Positions 25,336 through 33,073 of a stretch of 64,000 bases of DNA are shown piece by piece; positions within the stretch are counted from its first letter, which is position 1, and each line of letters opens with the position of its first letter. Source of the stretch: JAWRCU01 sp033542235. Its GTDB lineage: Bacteria; Pseudomonadota; Alphaproteobacteria; Rhizobiales; Rhizobiaceae. The stretch covers positions 434,001 to 498,000 of the forward strand of contig NZ_JAWRCU010000001.1 of assembly GCF_033542235.1 (NCBI RefSeq). Direction: 5' to 3'. Position numbers and translations under genes: made by a program. Under the pieces are notes generated by a model that was given only the letters and a program-made list of their open reading frames with translations, was not told where the DNA came from and made no database searches.

Positions 25336-26066
25336 TGCGCAAGCGAGACGGCATCCCTTACGGTCTCGACTGTTTCCACGTCCTGGCGTTCAGGCCGGCG
25401 GATCAGAACGACCTCAACGCCGAGCTCGCGCGCCGCGACGATCTTGGCGTAGGTCGCCGCGCCGCCGCTGTTCTTGGCAAGCACCACGTCGATCTTCTCG
25501 CCTGCAAGCAGCGTTCGTTCCTCCGCGAGGGCGAAGGGGCCGCGTGCTTGGATGTAGCGAGCATCCGGCACGGCGAGCGGCGGATCGATGGGATCGACGC
25601 TGCGCACGATATAGGAGTGGTGCGGCGCGCCCGAGAGCGGCGCCAGTTCCTGTCGGCCGAGCGTCACGAACACCCGGCGCGTGTTCGCTCCGAGCTTGTA
25701 GACCGCATCGGCCACCGAGCCGGCTTCGATCCAGCGGTCGCCCTCGGTCTGCCGCCAGGCGGGCCTCGATACTGCGAAGAACTCGACTCCGGTTTCAAGC
25801 GCTGCCAGCGCCGCGTGCCTCGACATCTGTGCCGCGAAGGGGTGCGTTGCATCGATCAAAAGGTCGATCTTGCGTTCATCGATATATTCCGCAAGTCCGC
25901 CCGGGCCGCCAAATCCGCCGATCCTCAGCGGCACGGGATAGCCTATCGGATCGCGCGTGCGGCCGGCGAGCGACAGCACCACCTCGATATTGCGCTTCGC
26001 CGAAAGGTGGCCGGCAAGCTCGCGCGACTCAGTCGTGCCGCCGAGGATCAAAACGCGGTGATTCAT
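25311..26066 (-). CDS. cobK: CobK, precorrin-6A reductase
   Basis: A 251-residue NADPH-dependent reductase beginning MNHRVLILGGTTESRELA. It has LIDATHPFAAQMSRHA (about 70-85), FVTLGRQELAP, and the C-terminal VLAKNSGGAATYAKI (about 195-209). It reduces precorrin-6A to 6B (dihydro form). It is the only reversed gene between cobJ and cobL: its 3' end overlaps cobJ, and its start (26066, alternative 26069) abuts or overlaps the cobL ATG at 26068. Its promoter must therefore lie inside cobL. The frame stays open far upstream antisense to cobL, but that part is a shadow. Confidence 0.94.
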   Translation of the reverse strand: MNHRVLILGGTTESRELAGHLSAKRNIEVVLSLAGRTRDPIGYPVPLRIGGFGGPGGLAEYIDERKIDLLIDATHPFAAQMSRHAALAALETGVEFFAVSRPAWRQTEGDRWIEAGSVADAVYKLGANTRRVFVTLGRQELAPLSGAPHHSYIVRSVDPIDPPLAVPDARYIQARGPFALAEERTLLAGEKIDVVLAKNSGGAATYAKIVAARELGVEVVLIRRPERQDVETVETVRDAVSLAHQRLASVA

Positions 26067-26067
26067 C

Positions 26068-27309
26068 ATGGCCTCTGAATTGCGGCTCGAAACTGCTTCG
26101 CGCCGTCCATGGCTGTCGATCGTCGGCATCGGCGAGGACGGCGTCGCCGGTCTGGGCAGCGAAGCCCAGCGCCGCGTTTCCGAGGCCGAATTCGTTTTCG
26201 GCGGAAAGAGACATCTGGCGCTTGCGGCATCTCTTATCAAGGGCGAAGCACGACCGTGGCCATCGCCTTTCGACACTGCCTTGGGCGACCTTGTCGCTTT
26301 GTCGGGCCGCAGGACCTGCGTTCTGGCGTCGGGCGACCCTTTCCTGCACGGTGTCGGCGCGACGATTGCACGCAGGATTGCAGCGGAGGAGATCCATGTC
26401 ATTCCGGCGCCGTCTGCTTTCAGCCTGGCAGCGGCCCGGCTCGGCTGGCCGCTCGCCGAGGTCGAAGCGGTTTCGCTGCATGGCAAGCCGATCGAACTGA
26501 TTCGACCCTTGCTCCACCCTTCCCGGCGGGTGATAGCGCTGACCTCGGACGAGAGCGGACCACAGGCGATCGCCGCGCTGCTTTCCGAAAACGGCTTCGG
26601 GCTTTCGATGCTGACCGTCCTCGAAGCGCTGGGCGGGGAGCGCGAGCGTATCCGCTCGACAAGGGCGAACCGGTTCGCGCTTGACGATGTAGCCCCGCTC
26701 AATGTCGTGGCGGTCGAGGTGGTGGCCGGACCGGGCGCGCGCGTGCTGCCGCTCGCGCACGGCCTCTCCGACGATCTGTTCGAGCATGACGGCCAGATCA
26801 CCAAGCGCGAGATCCGCGCTCTGACGCTTTCGGCGCTTGCGCCACGCCGCGGGGAACTTCTGTGGGACATCGGCGCCGGCGCCGGCTCGGTCGCCATCGA
26901 ATGGATGCTTGCTGCCCCCTCGGCGAACGCGATCGCGATCGAGGCGAATACGGAACGCGCGGCGCGGATCAGGCGAAATGCGCTCTCGCTCGGCGTGCCC
27001 GGCCTGACCGTGGTCGTGGGCTCGGCGCCTGCGGCGCTTTCCGGATTGGCCCGGCCCAATGCGATCTTCATCGGCGGAGGCGGCAGCGATGAGGGCGTGC
27101 TCGACACTGCAACAGACGTGCTGCCCTCCGGCGGGCGGCTGGTCGCCAACGCGGTGACGATCGAGATGGAGACGCTCCTGCTCGGCCGCCACGCCAGTCT
27201 CGGCGGTGATCTCACCCGCATTGCCATATGGCGCGCGGCGCCCATCGGCTCGATGCAGGGCTGGCGGCCGGCGATGCCGGTCACACAATGGTCATGGGTT
27301 AAGCCATGA
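26068..27309 (+). CDS. cobL: CobL, precorrin-6Y C5,15-methyltransferase (decarboxylating)
   Basis: A 413-residue bifunctional enzyme. The N-terminal CbiE-like methylase has VGIGEDGVAGLGSEA and LASGDPFLHGVG. The C-terminal CbiT-like domain has the SAM motif WDIGAGAGSVAIEWM (about 268-282) and IFIGGGGSDEGVLD. It methylates C-5 and C-15 and decarboxylates ring C acetate. The cobE start overlaps its stop by four bases. Whether it is reached from the riboswitch promoter across antisense cobK is not decided by the sequence. Confidence 0.96.
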   Translation: MASELRLETASRRPWLSIVGIGEDGVAGLGSEAQRRVSEAEFVFGGKRHLALAASLIKGEARPWPSPFDTALGDLVALSGRRTCVLASGDPFLHGVGATIARRIAAEEIHVIPAPSAFSLAAARLGWPLAEVEAVSLHGKPIELIRPLLHPSRRVIALTSDESGPQAIAALLSENGFGLSMLTVLEALGGERERIRSTRANRFALDDVAPLNVVAVEVVAGPGARVLPLAHGLSDDLFEHDGQITKREIRALTLSALAPRRGELLWDIGAGAGSVAIEWMLAAPSANAIAIEANTERAARIRRNALSLGVPGLTVVVGSAPAALSGLARPNAIFIGGGGSDEGVLDTATDVLPSGGRLVANAVTIEMETLLLGRHASLGGDLTRIAIWRAAPIGSMQGWRPAMPVTQWSWVKP

Positions 27310-27698
27310 TCGTGGCGGGCATTGGCAGCCGCAAGGGCGTGGCGACCGAAGACGTGCTCGCTGCGATCGACGCGGCGCTTGCGGCACATGGGCTGGTGCG
27401 CAGCAGGCTGGACCGGCTTGCGACGGCGCCGCTCAAGGCCGATGAGCCTGCGCTGCATGGCGCCGCGAATGCGCTCGGTCTCGAACTAGTCGTCGTGCAG
27501 GATGCGAAGCTGGCTGAGGTCTCGGATCGGACAATGACACGGTCGGAGGCTTCGCTGGAGAAGGCCGGCACGCCGTCGGTCTCGGAAGCCTCGGCGCTCG
27601 CTGCGGCCGGGCCAGGAAGCCAACTGCTCGGGCCGCGTGTGGTTGTGGGAGCAGTGACCTGTGCGATTGCGATTTCGGGAGAGGGTAATCTCCCATGA
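27306..27698 (+). CDS. cobE: CobE, cobalamin biosynthesis protein (CbiG C-terminal domain-like)
   Basis: A 130-residue protein starting MIVAGIGSRKGVATEDVLAA, the hallmark of CobE/CbiG-C. CbiG hydrolyses the lactone in the anaerobic pathway; the role of CobE in the aerobic pathway is poorly defined, and it may bind intermediates. It is coupled to cobL. Its stop is followed by a family C palindromic repeat before cobM. Confidence 0.9.
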   Translation: MIVAGIGSRKGVATEDVLAAIDAALAAHGLVRSRLDRLATAPLKADEPALHGAANALGLELVVVQDAKLAEVSDRTMTRSEASLEKAGTPSVSEASALAAAGPGSQLLGPRVVVGAVTCAIAISGEGNLP

Positions 27699-27716
27699 AC
27701 AAGCGCTTCATTAAAG

Positions 27717-27863
27717 CCCCCCTCTCCGGCCCTACGGGCCACCTCTCCCCCACTTTGTGGGGGCGAGGAACCGCTGCCGCTTGGCCGACGCTAATTCAGC
27801 TTGGGTTCCTCGCCCCCACGAAGTGGGGGAGAGGTGCCGAGCAAAGCTCGGCGGAGAGGGGGA
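27717..27863. repeat. Palindromic repeat, family C (cobE-cobM intergenic)
   Basis: Left arm (ccccctctcc ... ctttgtgggggcgaggaac) and right arm (gttcctcgcccccacgaag ... ggagaggggg) form a long imperfect inverted repeat with small internal hairpins (ggccctacgggcc; ccgagcaaagctcgg). It differs from families A and B. It fills most of the 211-base gap between cobE and cobM, and its right half is open in the cobM frame. Confidence 0.85.
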
Positions 27864-27909
27864 ACGTGAAGAGCGGATACGTTTCCGATCTCGCCCCAGG
27901 AAATATCCC

Positions 27910-28671
27910 ATGACCGTCCATTTCATCGGCGCCGGGCCGGGTGCTGCCGACCTTATCACCGTGCGCGGGCGCGACCTGATCGGGCGCTGCCCGGTCTGTC
28001 TCTATGCCGGCTCGATCGTTTCGCGGGAGCTTCTGCAATATTGCCCGGAAGGCGCGCGCGTCGTCGACACCGCGCCGATGTCGCTCGACGAGATCGAACT
28101 GGAACTCGTGGCCGCCCATCGCGAGGGCAAGGATGTCGCGCGGCTGCATTCGGGGGATCTCTCGGTCTGGAGTGCGGTCGCCGAACAGATCAGGCGCCTC
28201 GAAAGGCAGAACATCCCCTACACTTTGACACCCGGCGTGCCGTCCTTCGCAGCCGCAGCGTCAGCGCTCGGCCGCGAGTTGACCATCCCGGCAGTGGCAC
28301 AGAGCCTCGTGCTGACCCGCGTCTCCGGCCGGGCTTCAGAGATGCCGTCGGCCGAGACGCTCGGTGCCTTCGGCCGTACCGGCGCGACGCTGGCGATCCA
28401 TCTGGCGATCCACGCATTGCCGCAGATCGTGGCCGAGCTCACGCCGCTTTACGGCGAGGACTGTCCGGTCGCCATCGTCGTCAAAGCTTCGTGGCCCGAC
28501 GAGCGCATCCTGCGCGGAACGCTGGCGACCATCGAGGCACAGGTTGCGGCCGAGCCGATTGAGCGCACCGCCCTGATTTTCGTCGGCTGGTCGCTGCAAG
28601 CCGAGGATTTCCGGGAAAGCGCGCTCTACGATTCAGCCTATCAACGGCGCTTCAGGGGACGGCAGGGGTGA
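27910..28671 (+). CDS. cobM: CobM, precorrin-4 C11-methyltransferase
   Basis: A 253-residue tetrapyrrole methylase beginning MTVHFIGAGPGAADLITVRG, with LYAGSIVSRELLQ, RLHSGDLSVWSAVAEQ (about 78-93), TPGVPSFAAAASALGRE and the C-terminal IFVGWSLQAEDFRESALYD. It methylates C-11 of precorrin-4. ATG at 27910 has AGGA eight bases upstream. The frame extends upstream into the repeat, but the family length fits this start. It converges on cbiD with eight bases between. Confidence 0.96.
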   Translation: MTVHFIGAGPGAADLITVRGRDLIGRCPVCLYAGSIVSRELLQYCPEGARVVDTAPMSLDEIELELVAAHREGKDVARLHSGDLSVWSAVAEQIRRLERQNIPYTLTPGVPSFAAAASALGRELTIPAVAQSLVLTRVSGRASEMPSAETLGAFGRTGATLAIHLAIHALPQIVAELTPLYGEDCPVAIVVKASWPDERILRGTLATIEAQVAAEPIERTALIFVGWSLQAEDFRESALYDSAYQRRFRGRQG

Positions 28672-28679
28672 CGAAGCTT

Positions 28680-29771
28680 TCAACTACTGCTCGGCCTGAA
28701 CTCCGTCCTGCCGACCAGGGCCCCGCCACGGTCGAACACGGCGAGCTCCAACGCGATGTCGGGACGGCGCAGGACCGCGGCGGCCGTCCGCCAGGCGCGC
28801 TCGGCGATGTGATCGCCGAGCGCAATGCCCGCTGCCGCTGCGAGCTGGAACGCTTCCGCAACGGTGTTCGCAGCCCGGATCTTGCCGGCAAGCATCTCGC
28901 CGCCGCCGGCCTCGACCGCCACCGAGGCGAGGATGTCGAGGTCGGGAGCGCCGCGCTTCGAATGCACGTCGAGCATGCCTTGCGCGAGCTTGGTCATCTT
29001 GGCGACGCCGCCGGCCACGCTGACCCGCTTCACCGGATGCGCGCGAATGTATTTCAGCATGCCCCCGACGAAATCGCCCATGTCGATCAACGCGATTTCG
29101 GGCAGGCCGTGCAGTGCCTGGATGGCCTTCTCCGACGTCGAGCCGGTCGCGCCCGCGACGTGATCCAGGCCGGCCGCGCGTGCCACGTCGATACCGCGGA
29201 AAATCGAATGGATCCAGGCCGCGCACGAGTAGGGAATCACCACGCCCGTCGTGCCGAGGATCGAGATGCCGCCGATGATGCCGAGGCGCGGATTGAGCGT
29301 CCTCTCGGCCATCTTCTCGCCATCCGGCACGGCGATCTCGACCTCGAAATCGCCGGCGCTGCCCGCCGCCTCACAAACCGCCTCCGCGATCATCTTGCGC
29401 GGCACGGGGTTGATCGACGGCTCGCCGGGCGGGATCGGCAGGCCGGGGCGTGTCACAACACCGACGCCGGGGCCGGCCTTGAAGGTCACGCCGCTGCCCG
29501 CAGCGCCGTGCCGGACGGTCACGCGGAGCAACGCGCCATGTGTCACGTCCGGATCGTCTCCGGCGTCCTTCACCACGCCGACGCGGGCAAAGCCGTCGCC
29601 CGTTTGCCATTCGGCGAGGGCAAAAGCGACGCGTCGTCCGCCCGGAAGCCCGATCTCGACCGGATCGGGAAACTCGCCCGTGAGCAGCGCCGCGCAGGCA
29701 GCCTTGGCCGCGGCCGCCGAACAGGCTCCGGTCGTCCAGCCGCGTCGCAATTGGCTTCTCTCTTCGCTCAT
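28680..29771 (-). CDS. cbiD: CbiD-type precorrin C1-methyltransferase
   Basis: A 363-residue CbiD protein: LRRGWTTGACSAAAAKAA (about 8-25), PGEPSINPVPRKMIAEAV (about 112-129), NPRLGIIGGISILGTTGVVIPYS and ATGSTSEKAIQAL are family hallmarks. CbiD methylates C-1 in the anaerobic pathway with loss of the two-carbon fragment, a step done by CobF in the classical aerobic route. No cobF occurs in the window, so CbiD probably fills that step. It is reversed between cobM and cobA. ATG at 29771 gives family length; the 48-base gap to cobA must hold divergent signals. Confidence 0.94.
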   Translation of the reverse strand: MSEERSQLRRGWTTGACSAAAAKAACAALLTGEFPDPVEIGLPGGRRVAFALAEWQTGDGFARVGVVKDAGDDPDVTHGALLRVTVRHGAAGSGVTFKAGPGVGVVTRPGLPIPPGEPSINPVPRKMIAEAVCEAAGSAGDFEVEIAVPDGEKMAERTLNPRLGIIGGISILGTTGVVIPYSCAAWIHSIFRGIDVARAAGLDHVAGATGSTSEKAIQALHGLPEIALIDMGDFVGGMLKYIRAHPVKRVSVAGGVAKMTKLAQGMLDVHSKRGAPDLDILASVAVEAGGGEMLAGKIRAANTVAEAFQLAAAAGIALGDHIAERAWRTAAAVLRRPDIALELAVFDRGGALVGRTEFRPSSS

Positions 29772-29819
29772 GGCCGGAGGTATAGAACCCCGCGCCGTGT
29801 TGGACAAACAGGTACTTGA

Positions 29820-30626
29820 ATGAGGCTCGAACAATCGCTTGCCCGGCTTTCGCCCAAGCTTCCCGAATTCGAGGCAGGCCATGTCTGGCTCGCCGGCGCC
29901 GGACCGGGCGCGGTCGGCTGCCTGACGCTCGACGTTCTCTCCGCGCTCTCCCAGGCCGACGCGATCGTCTATGATGCGTTGGTGGACCCGTCGATCCTCG
30001 ACGCCGCTCGCGAGAATGTGCAGCTCCACTTCGTCGGCAAACGAGGCGGTCGCGAGTCGGCGCGGCAGGACGACATCACGGCGCTGCTGATCCATCTCGC
30101 CCGCGACGGGCAGCGTGTGCTTAGGCTGAAGGGCGGCGACCCATATATCTTCGGCCGCGGTGGCGAGGAAGCGCTGGCGCTGGCCCGTGCCGCCATCCCG
30201 TTCCGCATTCTGCCCGGCGTTACCTCGGGCTTAGCGGCGCTGGCTAATGCCGGCATTCCGGCGACGATGCGCGGCTTCAACAAGGCGATCACGCTGGCGA
30301 CGGGTCATGCGGCAGGCACGCCTGACGACGTCGACTGGGCGGCGCTCGCCCGGGCCGGCCAGCCTATCGTCGTCTATATGGGACTGAAGAACCTGCCCGA
30401 GATCGCCAAGGCGCTGATCGGGGGCGGGCTTGCGCCCGCGACGCCCGTCGCCGTCATCATGGCTGCCACGACACCGGTCGAACGCGTGCTGGTGGCAACG
30501 CTCGCCACTGTCGCCGAGCGCGCCGCCGCCGACGGGTTCGTTTCGCCGGCCCTGATCGTCGTCGGCGATATAGTGTCGTTGCGAGCCGAGCTTGCCGGCG
30601 CGGCGGCGGAGGCGAAAAGCGCGTGA
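29820..30626 (+). CDS. cobA: CobA, uroporphyrinogen-III C2,C7-methyltransferase (SUMT)
   Basis: A 268-residue SUMT: VWLAGAGPGAVGCLTLDVL (about 22-40), YDALVDPSIL, GKRGGRESARQDDI (about 73-86), RLKGGDPYIFGRGGEE (about 102-117) and PGVTSGLAALANAGIP. It makes precorrin-2, the branch point to B12 and siroheme. It is followed by a palindromic repeat and then cobB. Confidence 0.96.
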   Translation: MRLEQSLARLSPKLPEFEAGHVWLAGAGPGAVGCLTLDVLSALSQADAIVYDALVDPSILDAARENVQLHFVGKRGGRESARQDDITALLIHLARDGQRVLRLKGGDPYIFGRGGEEALALARAAIPFRILPGVTSGLAALANAGIPATMRGFNKAITLATGHAAGTPDDVDWAALARAGQPIVVYMGLKNLPEIAKALIGGGLAPATPVAVIMAATTPVERVLVATLATVAERAAADGFVSPALIVVGDIVSLRAELAGAAAEAKSA

Positions 30627-30674
30627 GGGGGCACGTCGGCATGCCTTGCATGGAAGGTTGGCGCACTGCGCGCG

Positions 30675-30826
30675 CCCCTCTGTCCTGCCGGACATCTCCC
30701 CCACAAGTGGGGAGATTGGACGGCCGCTATGGTTTCGCCAATCGCCAGCGTTGGAGATCGACGAAACCGTCGATGACAGCCAATCTCCCCCCTTGTGGGG
30801 GAGATGTCCGGCAGGACAGAGGGGGG
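30675..30826. repeat. Palindromic repeat, family A, copy 5 (cobA-cobB intergenic)
   Basis: Arms 30675-30719 and 30780-30826 match copy 1 except for a two-base shortening at the left end and one base in the left arm (caagtgggg). The right side continues with caacgtagagc, as in other copies. The 60-base centre is closely similar to that of copy 1. It lies 38 bases before the cobB start. Confidence 0.92.
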
Positions 30827-30864
30827 CAACGTAGAGCACCGGCCCAACCCGGAGAGCAAAAGTC

Positions 30865-32178
30865 ATGACCGCCCGCGGCCTGATCATCGCAGCCCCTCGG
30901 TCGGGCTCGGGCAAGACCAGTGTGACGATCGGCCTGCTGCGCGCCTTCGCGCGGCGCGGGCTTACAGTCGGCGGAGCGAAATCCGGGCCGGACTACATCG
31001 ACCCGGGCTTCCACACCGCCGCAACGGGACGGCCGGGCGTCAATCTCGACAGCTGGGCGATGCACCCTGCCCTGCTCGCGAGCCTGGCGCACGGCAGCAT
31101 CGATGGCGCGGACCTGGTGATTGTCGAGAGCGCCATGGGCCTGTTCGACGGCATCCCAGCCGAGCCCGGCCGTTCGGGCGCAGCCGCCGACCTTGCGCGG
31201 CTCTACGGCTTGCCGGCGCTGCTCGTCCTCGACGTCTCCGGCCAATCGCAGACGGCTGCGGCAATTGCCAAGGGTTTCGCGGTCTACGACCCCGCCGTCA
31301 GGATCGCCGGCGTGGTGCTGAACCGCGTCGCCAGCGAACGCCATCGCCGGCTGGCAGCGGACGCCATCGAAGCGATCGGCCTGCCCGTCGTAGGGGCAGT
31401 CATGCGCGATCCGACCCTGTCGCTGCCCGAACGCCATCTCGGCCTGGTGCAGGCGAGCGAGCACAAGGCGCTCGAAGAATTCATCGAGCGCATGGCCGAT
31501 GTGATGGAGAAATCGCTCGATCTAGGCGCGGTCCTTGCGCTCGCCGCGCCTTTTCTGCCTCCGGCGGGCAGCACCGCCCATGCGCTCGCTCCGCCCGGTC
31601 AGCGTATCGCACTGGCCGAGGACGCGGCCTTCACCTTCCTCTACCCGCATCTTGCCGGCCAATGGCGGCGGCAAGGCGCGGAGCTGGTGCCCTTCTCGCC
31701 GCTTGCCGACGAGCCTCCGTCGGAGGATTGCGACGCCTGCTGGCTTCCCGGCGGCTATCCCGAGCTTTATGCCGGCCGCCTCGCGGTTGCATTGCGGTTT
31801 CGCACCGGAATGGAGCACTTTGCGGCGACAAGGCCGGTCCACGGCGAGTGCGGCGGCTTCATGGTGCTTGGCAAGACGCTCGAAGATGCCAATGGAAAGA
31901 CACATGAAATGCTCGGCCTGCTCGGTCACTCGACCAGCTTTGCAAGGCGCAGGATGAATCTCGGCTACCGGCAGGCGCGGTTGAGGAGCGACTGTCCCCT
32001 CGGCGGTGCCGGCGATACGATCCGCGGCCACGAGTTCCACTATGCGCAGATGCTCGATGACGGAGCCGACGAGCCGCTCGCCGACATCTTCGACGGCCAG
32101 GGCCAGCGGCTTGGCGCTTCGGGCGGCCGCCGCGGAAACGTCACCGGCACCTTCTTTCACGCGATCGCCCAGGGTTGA
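30865..32178 (+). CDS. cobB: CobB, hydrogenobyrinic acid a,c-diamide synthase (glutamine-hydrolysing)
   Basis: A 437-residue enzyme with an N-terminal ATPase (APRSGSGKTSVTIGLLRA, about 9-26; KSGPDYIDPGFH, about 43-54) and a C-terminal glutaminase with nucleophile Cys in VHGECGGFMVLG (about 326-337). It amidates the a and c acetates before cobalt insertion. GGAG lies ten bases before ATG 30865. The stop overlaps the region of the cobV start. Confidence 0.95.
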   Translation: MTARGLIIAAPRSGSGKTSVTIGLLRAFARRGLTVGGAKSGPDYIDPGFHTAATGRPGVNLDSWAMHPALLASLAHGSIDGADLVIVESAMGLFDGIPAEPGRSGAAADLARLYGLPALLVLDVSGQSQTAAAIAKGFAVYDPAVRIAGVVLNRVASERHRRLAADAIEAIGLPVVGAVMRDPTLSLPERHLGLVQASEHKALEEFIERMADVMEKSLDLGAVLALAAPFLPPAGSTAHALAPPGQRIALAEDAAFTFLYPHLAGQWRRQGAELVPFSPLADEPPSEDCDACWLPGGYPELYAGRLAVALRFRTGMEHFAATRPVHGECGGFMVLGKTLEDANGKTHEMLGLLGHSTSFARRRMNLGYRQARLRSDCPLGGAGDTIRGHEFHYAQMLDDGADEPLADIFDGQGQRLGASGGRRGNVTGTFFHAIAQG

Positions 32179-32180
32179 AC

Positions 32181-32951
32181 ATGGAGGACCGCTTCTCGCC
32201 CTCCAGGCTTCTCGCCGACATTGCAGCCTGCATCGGCTTCTTCACGCGTCTGCCTGTTGCCGGGCTCGGTTTTCGCGAGGTCAGCTTCGCCAATGCGCTG
32301 TGGGCTGCTCCGGTCGCCGGCGCGATCGTCGGCATTCTTGCAGGTCTCACCTTCGGCATCGCGAGCTGGATGGCCTTGCCGCCGACGCTGTCGGCCGTTG
32401 CGGCACTTGCCGTCGCACTGATAACGACAGGTAGCCTGCACGAAGACGGGGTCGCCGACGTTGCGGACGGCTTCGGCGGTGGCACGACGCGCGAGCGAAA
32501 ACTCGAAATCATGAAGGACAGCCGCAACGGCACGTTCGGGGTGGTGGCGCTCGTGCTCACCCTGCTCGCCCGCTGGGCGGCAATCGCCGCGATCGGCGCG
32601 CCAGGAGCGGCCTTCGCCGCGCTGCTTGCCGCGCATGCTGCCTCGCGCGCCTTGATCCCGGGCTTCATGACTATGGTCGCACCAGCTCGACCGGAAGGGC
32701 TGTCGGCCGGCGTCGGCGAGGTGCCGGCCAATGTCGCACTGGCTGCAGCGGCAATTGGGCTGCTTGCGCTGCTTCCTCTTGGAACCGGGAGCGCATTCGC
32801 GGCCGTGATCTGTCTCGCCTTCCTGTTTTTCGGCATGAAAAGGCTGACTGAGCGCCAGATCGGCGGCCAGACAGGCGATGTCCTCGGCGCACTCCAGCAG
32901 GGCAGCGAGATCCTCGTGCTGTTCGTCGCGGCCTCGCATTTCTCGAGTTAG
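32181..32951 (+). CDS. cobV: CobV (CobS of Salmonella), adenosylcobinamide-GDP ribazoletransferase
   Basis: A 256-residue membrane enzyme that joins adenosyl-GDP-cobinamide to alpha-ribazole. Family motifs: GFFTRLPV near the N-terminus, LHEDGVADVADGFGGG (about 91-106) and MKDSRNGTFGVVALV (about 114-128). Several hydrophobic helices follow. ATG 32181 has AGGG upstream; a TTG six bases earlier, overlapping the cobB stop, is an alternative. Not to be confused with the chelatase subunit CobS. Confidence 0.94.
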   Translation: MEDRFSPSRLLADIAACIGFFTRLPVAGLGFREVSFANALWAAPVAGAIVGILAGLTFGIASWMALPPTLSAVAALAVALITTGSLHEDGVADVADGFGGGTTRERKLEIMKDSRNGTFGVVALVLTLLARWAAIAAIGAPGAAFAALLAAHAASRALIPGFMTMVAPARPEGLSAGVGEVPANVALAAAAIGLLALLPLGTGSAFAAVICLAFLFFGMKRLTERQIGGQTGDVLGALQQGSEILVLFVAASHFSS

Positions 32952-33048
32952 AGCAGAATGAACTGGAATGGAGTCATTCATCCTGCTCTAACTATTTGTT
33001 TTCACAACATGATCTTATCCAAAAAGTCAGCAACTTTTTGGGATCATG
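32949..33048. repeat. Two rhizobial intergenic hairpins between cobV and cobU
   Basis: Hairpin 1 (about 32949-32990) pairs agagcagaatga with tcattcatcctgctct. Hairpin 2 (33008-33048) pairs catgatcttatccaaaaagt with actttttgggatcatg. Both strongly recall the 'gagcatgatcc...aaaagt' interspersed elements common in Rhizobiales. They fill the 122-base gap and may process or attenuate the mRNA before cobU. Confidence 0.75.
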
Positions 33049-33073
33049 CTCTAGCTCCATCAGGGGATTCTCC

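Noticed and set aside
26070..27458. Upstream extension of the cobK frame to 715 residues, and a 419-codon minus-strand frame, both antisense to cobL
   Set aside because: The extension lacks motifs; CobK is complete from 26066, and cobL on the other strand has all its SAM motifs.
13822..30826. The repeated palindromes as a CRISPR array or IS ends
   Set aside because: Copies are kilobases apart, palindromic, without spacers, and no transposase or cas gene lies between or near them.
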